From an uncultured Clostridia bacterium (lineage in GTDB: Bacteria; Bacillota; Clostridia; Monoglobales; Firm-18), in NCBI GenBank assembly GCA_937914775.1, contig CALDNB010000230.1, forward strand, positions 1 to 15,185: a stretch of 15,185 nucleotides of DNA, given 5' to 3'. Both the position numbers and the translations under genes were made by a program. The notes beneath the pieces were generated by a model. The model made no database searches. It saw only the letters and a list, made by a program, of their open reading frames with translations, and was not told the origin of the DNA. Position 1 is the stretch's first letter, and every line of letters starts with the position of its first letter. Below are positions 12,681 to 15,185 of this stretch, piece after piece.

Positions 12681-13616
12681 TTGTCTGAAACTTTATTGGT
12701 TTATCTTTTGTTCGTTTTTGGTATTATACTTATTGTAAAAGGCGGAGATATGTTTGTTGACGCTGCAAGTTGGATAGCAACTGTATCGGGAATACCCAAG
12801 TTTATTATTGGTGCAACTATTGTTAGTGTTGCAACCACTTTGCCCGAACTTCTTGTTTCGGTATTTGCATCATTAGACGGCAAGGTGGATATGGCAGTTG
12901 GTAATGCCGTAGGGTCTGTTACTGCCAATATTGCCCTTATTTTAGCAGTTTCAATTATATTTTTACCTTGTAAAGTTGACAGAAAAAACCTTTTTGTAAA
13001 AGGCGGAATAATGATTATTTCAAGTGCATTACTTATTTGTTTATCAATTAGCGGTGCACTTAATTTTTACTCAAGTTTTATTCTTTTGTTTTTGTTTGCA
13101 TTATTTATTTTTGAAAATATTAAGGCGGCAGTAAATGATAAATCAAAAGTATATATTGAAAAAAAGAATGTTTTGTTAAACGTTATTAAATTTATTGCAG
13201 GTGCTTTGGGAATTGTTTTTGGTGCAGATTTGCTTGTAAAAAAAGGAAGCGTTATAGCAAGTATGCTTGGTGTATCTGAAAGCATAATAGGCGTAACGGT
13301 TATTGCAATAGGTACATCTTTGCCCGAGTTAGTAACTGCAGTAACTGCAATTGTAAAAAAAGAATCATCATTGTCGGTTGGTAATATATTAGGCGCAAAT
13401 ATTATTGATTTAACGCTTATATTACCACTTTGCTCTTTGGTTTACGGTGGAAGTCTGCCTGTTAATCGGCAAAGTATTTTAATAGATATGCCGGTTTGTC
13501 TCGTTGTTTCACTAATTGCGGTAATACCTGCATTATTATCAGGCAAATTCAAAAGAACTACGGGACTGGTTTTAATTGTAATATATACAATTTACATGGG
13601 TGTTTTATGCCTTTAA
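12681..13616 (+). CDS. Na+/Ca2+-exchanger family cation antiporter (YrbG-like)
   Basis: This is a membrane antiporter of the CaCA superfamily, exchanging Ca2+ or another cation for Na+, K+ or H+. TTG 12681 is preferred: GAGAGG (12666-12671) lies 9 bases upstream, whereas the ATG at 12672 directly abuts it. It has 311 residues with about ten hydrophobic segments and two inverted repeats. The alpha-1 motif is GATIVSVATTLPELLVS (residues 44-60, Glu56), followed by GNAVGSVTANI; the alpha-2 motif is GVTVIAIGTSLPELVTA (204-220, Glu216), followed by GNILGANIIDL. Both acidic ion-binding residues are kept. The ribosome binding site overlaps the peptidase stop, so it is the last gene of the operon. Ion specificity cannot be told from the sequence. 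No clear terminator follows; only AT-rich DNA lies before the next promoter. Confidence 0.9.
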   Translation: MSETLLVYLLFVFGIILIVKGGDMFVDAASWIATVSGIPKFIIGATIVSVATTLPELLVSVFASLDGKVDMAVGNAVGSVTANIALILAVSIIFLPCKVDRKNLFVKGGIMIISSALLICLSISGALNFYSSFILLFLFALFIFENIKAAVNDKSKVYIEKKNVLLNVIKFIAGALGIVFGADLLVKKGSVIASMLGVSESIIGVTVIAIGTSLPELVTAVTAIVKKESSLSVGNILGANIIDLTLILPLCSLVYGGSLPVNRQSILIDMPVCLVVSLIAVIPALLSGKFKRTTGLVLIVIYTIYMGVLCL

Positions 13617-13644
13617 ATTATTTTAAAATTTTTTCAAAAACCCC

Positions 13645-13676
13645 TTGACAATAAACTTTAAAGTTGTATAATTGTC
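13645..13676 (+). promoter_or_regulatory. Sigma-A promoter with operator-like palindromes before the ABC exporter
   Basis: TTGACA (13645-13650), 16 bases and TATAAT (13667-13672). A perfect 12-base palindrome, AACTTTAAAGTT (13654-13665), fills the spacer, and an outer inverted pair GACAAT/ATTGTC (13647-13652, 13671-13676) covers both promoter boxes. The nested symmetry is typical of a dimeric repressor operator, for example MarR or TetR type; no regulator gene is in the window. Confidence 0.75.
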
Positions 13677-13696
13677 CTTGAATAGGGGGCGTTGTT

Positions 13697-15185
13697 ATGA
13701 AGAATGACAAGGTCAAATTCTGGCCGACGATTTTCGGTTATATGAAGAAATACAAGTCGCAACTTGTTTTGACTGTAATTTTTTCGATGTTTACAGGATT
13801 TTTTGTTGCCGTTCAACCTCTTGTTATAAAGTATATTGTTGATGATGCAATTTCAAATACTTCGCTGTTAAATGACAGGAAAATTCAACTTGTAATTTTC
13901 TTTTGTATAATTTATCTTGTTGCAACTGCAGGAAGGATTATAAGTTGGATTATTGCTCATTATAATCTTTTGAATTCTCTTGAGGGTGCTATGTTTGAAC
14001 TTAAATGTGATTTGTTCGAACATGTTCAGCATCTTTGTATGAAGTTTTATGACAGTACCGCTTCGGGAGAACTTTATAACAATATTATGGGCTCTCCTAT
14101 GAACAATATAAAAACATATTTACATCAGATGATGATTGGTGTTCCTTATCAGGCAGTATCCTTTGTTGTTTCTTTAACAGCATTGTTTTCTTATGACTGG
14201 CTGCTTACGTTACTGCTTCTTGGTATTTCTGTAATAATGGTTATCATTAACTATTATTCAAGACCAAAGATTAGGCGTATGTCAAAAGAATTCATTTCAA
14301 AAGAAACGGCTGTAAGTAAATATGTTACCGATATGTTCCATGGTATGGACTCAATCAAGGTTTATTCCGTTGAAGAAGATACTATTGGCAAATTTAAAGA
14401 GTTTGCAGGCAACTTAAGAAAAGAGGGCATAAAAGTTGCTTTTCGTTCGAATTTAGAAGCATTTAAGCCCGAGGGCGTTATGTATTTAGGAACTGCTATT
14501 GTATATTTTGTCGGCGCAGTTTCCTGTATTTACAGAGGAGTTTCTGTTGGTGCTCTTTATGCCTTTATAAATTCAATGGGTATGATTTTGGGAACTCTTA
14601 ATACCTGGCTTACATACGGTTTGCAAAAATCTCAGGCAGAAGCAGGTCTTGATAAAATAATGAACATTATGAAAACAAAGCCTACTACTCCTGAAGTTGA
14701 AGACGGTCATAAAAGGGATATAGAAATTGAAAAAGCAAGTGCAATTAAAAAGAATTTACCTTGTATTGAATTTTCTGATGTTACTTTTGCTTACGATGAA
14801 AAGCCTATTTTTGATAAATTCAGTTGCAAAATAAATTACTGTGAAAGTATCGGTCTTGTAGGAAGCAGCGGAAGCGGTAAAAGTACTCTTACAAAACTTG
14901 CTAACAGACTTTATGACCCGCAGGGCGGCACGGTTTATCTCCACGGCAAGGATATTAAGGACTATGGGACTCACGATGTAAGAAAATCATTTGGTGTTGT
15001 ACCTCAGAATCCTTTTATGTTCCGTGGCTCTATTATGGATAATATAAGAATAGCAAGACCTGAAGCAAGTAATCTGGAAGTAATAAAGGCTATGGAAATG
15101 GCGCACGTTCACGAATTTGTAAACGAACTTCCAAACGGTTGGCACACAGTAATCGGTGACGGCGGACTTAATCTTTCAGGCGGAC
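13697..15185 (+). CDS. ABC exporter, fused membrane and ATPase domains (3' end outside window)
   Basis: The frame is open from ATG 13697 (TAGGGGG 7 bases upstream) to the window end, 496 codons without a stop, so the gene is partial. Residues 1 to about 320 form an ABC exporter type I membrane domain, starting FGYMKKYKSQLVLTVIFS, with a recognisable coupling region (SKYVTDMFHGMDSIKVYSVEE). The ATPase domain follows from about 355 (IEFSDVTFAYDEKPIF). Walker A is GSSGSGKS at about 389-396, the Q-loop glutamine is Gln437 (VPQNPFMF), and the signature LSGG (493-496) is cut by the window edge; Walker B and the switch His lie beyond. It is likely half of a homo- or heterodimeric exporter of drugs, lipids or peptides; the substrate is unknown. 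It has its own promoter with an operator-like palindrome. Confidence 0.92.
   Translation, partial: MKNDKVKFWPTIFGYMKKYKSQLVLTVIFSMFTGFFVAVQPLVIKYIVDDAISNTSLLNDRKIQLVIFFCIIYLVATAGRIISWIIAHYNLLNSLEGAMFELKCDLFEHVQHLCMKFYDSTASGELYNNIMGSPMNNIKTYLHQMMIGVPYQAVSFVVSLTALFSYDWLLTLLLLGISVIMVIINYYSRPKIRRMSKEFISKETAVSKYVTDMFHGMDSIKVYSVEEDTIGKFKEFAGNLRKEGIKVAFRSNLEAFKPEGVMYLGTAIVYFVGAVSCIYRGVSVGALYAFINSMGMILGTLNTWLTYGLQKSQAEAGLDKIMNIMKTKPTTPEVEDGHKRDIEIEKASAIKKNLPCIEFSDVTFAYDEKPIFDKFSCKINYCESIGLVGSSGSGKSTLTKLANRLYDPQGGTVYLHGKDIKDYGTHDVRKSFGVVPQNPFMFRGSIMDNIRIARPEASNLEVIKAMEMAHVHEFVNELPNGWHTVIGDGGLNLSGG

Noticed and set aside
13324..13349. Tandem AGTAACTGC repeat in the antiporter gene
   Set aside because: It encodes a Val-Thr-Ala repeat in a membrane helix and is best explained by codon reuse; there are only two copies.
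13617..13644. Terminator after the antiporter gene
   Set aside because: The stretch is A/T runs without a stable G+C-containing stem; no hairpin of useful strength was found.

Overview
The window (15,185 bp, AT-rich) looks like chromosome of an anaerobic, spore-forming member of the Bacillota, most likely class Clostridia. The reasons are the sporulation genes (spoIIGA-sigE, spmA-spmB, a SpoVB-like flippase, an AbrB/SpoVT-type regulator, a DacB/DacF-type carboxypeptidase), purine-rich ribosome binding sites, frequent TTG/GTG starts and consensus sigma-A promoters. I see no phage, insertion sequence, CRISPR, rRNA or tRNA. No stretch over 300 bases lacks a gene; the longest gaps are about 80-100 bases and hold promoters.

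Region 1 (1-2093): the end of a sugar-nucleotidyltransferase-like gene closes with a terminator built around its own stop codon. A perfect Spo0A-box heptamer and the sporulation pair spoIIGA-sigE follow. SpoIIGA is the membrane protease that activates pro-sigma-E; here its active-site Asp-Thr-Gly reads Asp-Thr-Cys. Region 2 (2095-4075): a consensus sigma-A promoter lies inside a hairpin that ends the sigE transcript, and drives an ion-transporter-superfamily permease and a GNAT-like acyltransferase. Region 3 (4076-6291): a leftward aldose-1-epimerase-like gene, then a rightward SpoVB/MurJ-like flippase.

Region 4 (6292-9060): a leftward AbrB-like regulator with a Cys4 tail and the rightward spmA-spmB pair share a 72-base divergent region. 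A full-consensus sigma-A promoter (for abrB) and a consensus-like sigma-E promoter (for spmAB) occupy the same bases on opposite strands. A small Cys-rich membrane peptide is convergent with spmB, and a secreted D-Ala-D-Ala carboxypeptidase follows. Sigma-E made in region 1 would plausibly read the spmAB promoter in region 4.

Region 5 (9066-13616): one tightly packed operon from a sigma-A promoter. It encodes a fused YqeG-type HAD phosphatase/shikimate dehydrogenase, an endonuclease-IV-like TIM-barrel protein, type II 3-dehydroquinate dehydratase, an Xaa-Pro dipeptidase and a Na+/Ca2+-exchanger-like antiporter. The two aromatic enzymes catalyse consecutive shikimate-pathway steps. Region 6 (13645 to end): a promoter with an operator-like palindrome drives an ABC exporter that runs off the window at its signature motif.

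The most interesting points are the YqeG-AroE fusion with a degenerate motif, the DTC active site in SpoIIGA, the interlocked sigma-A/sigma-E promoters between abrB and spmA, the promoter nested in a terminator that hides a ribosome binding site, and two long perfect hairpins inside coding sequence. All functional calls come from reading the sequence and remembered family motifs; no database search was run.
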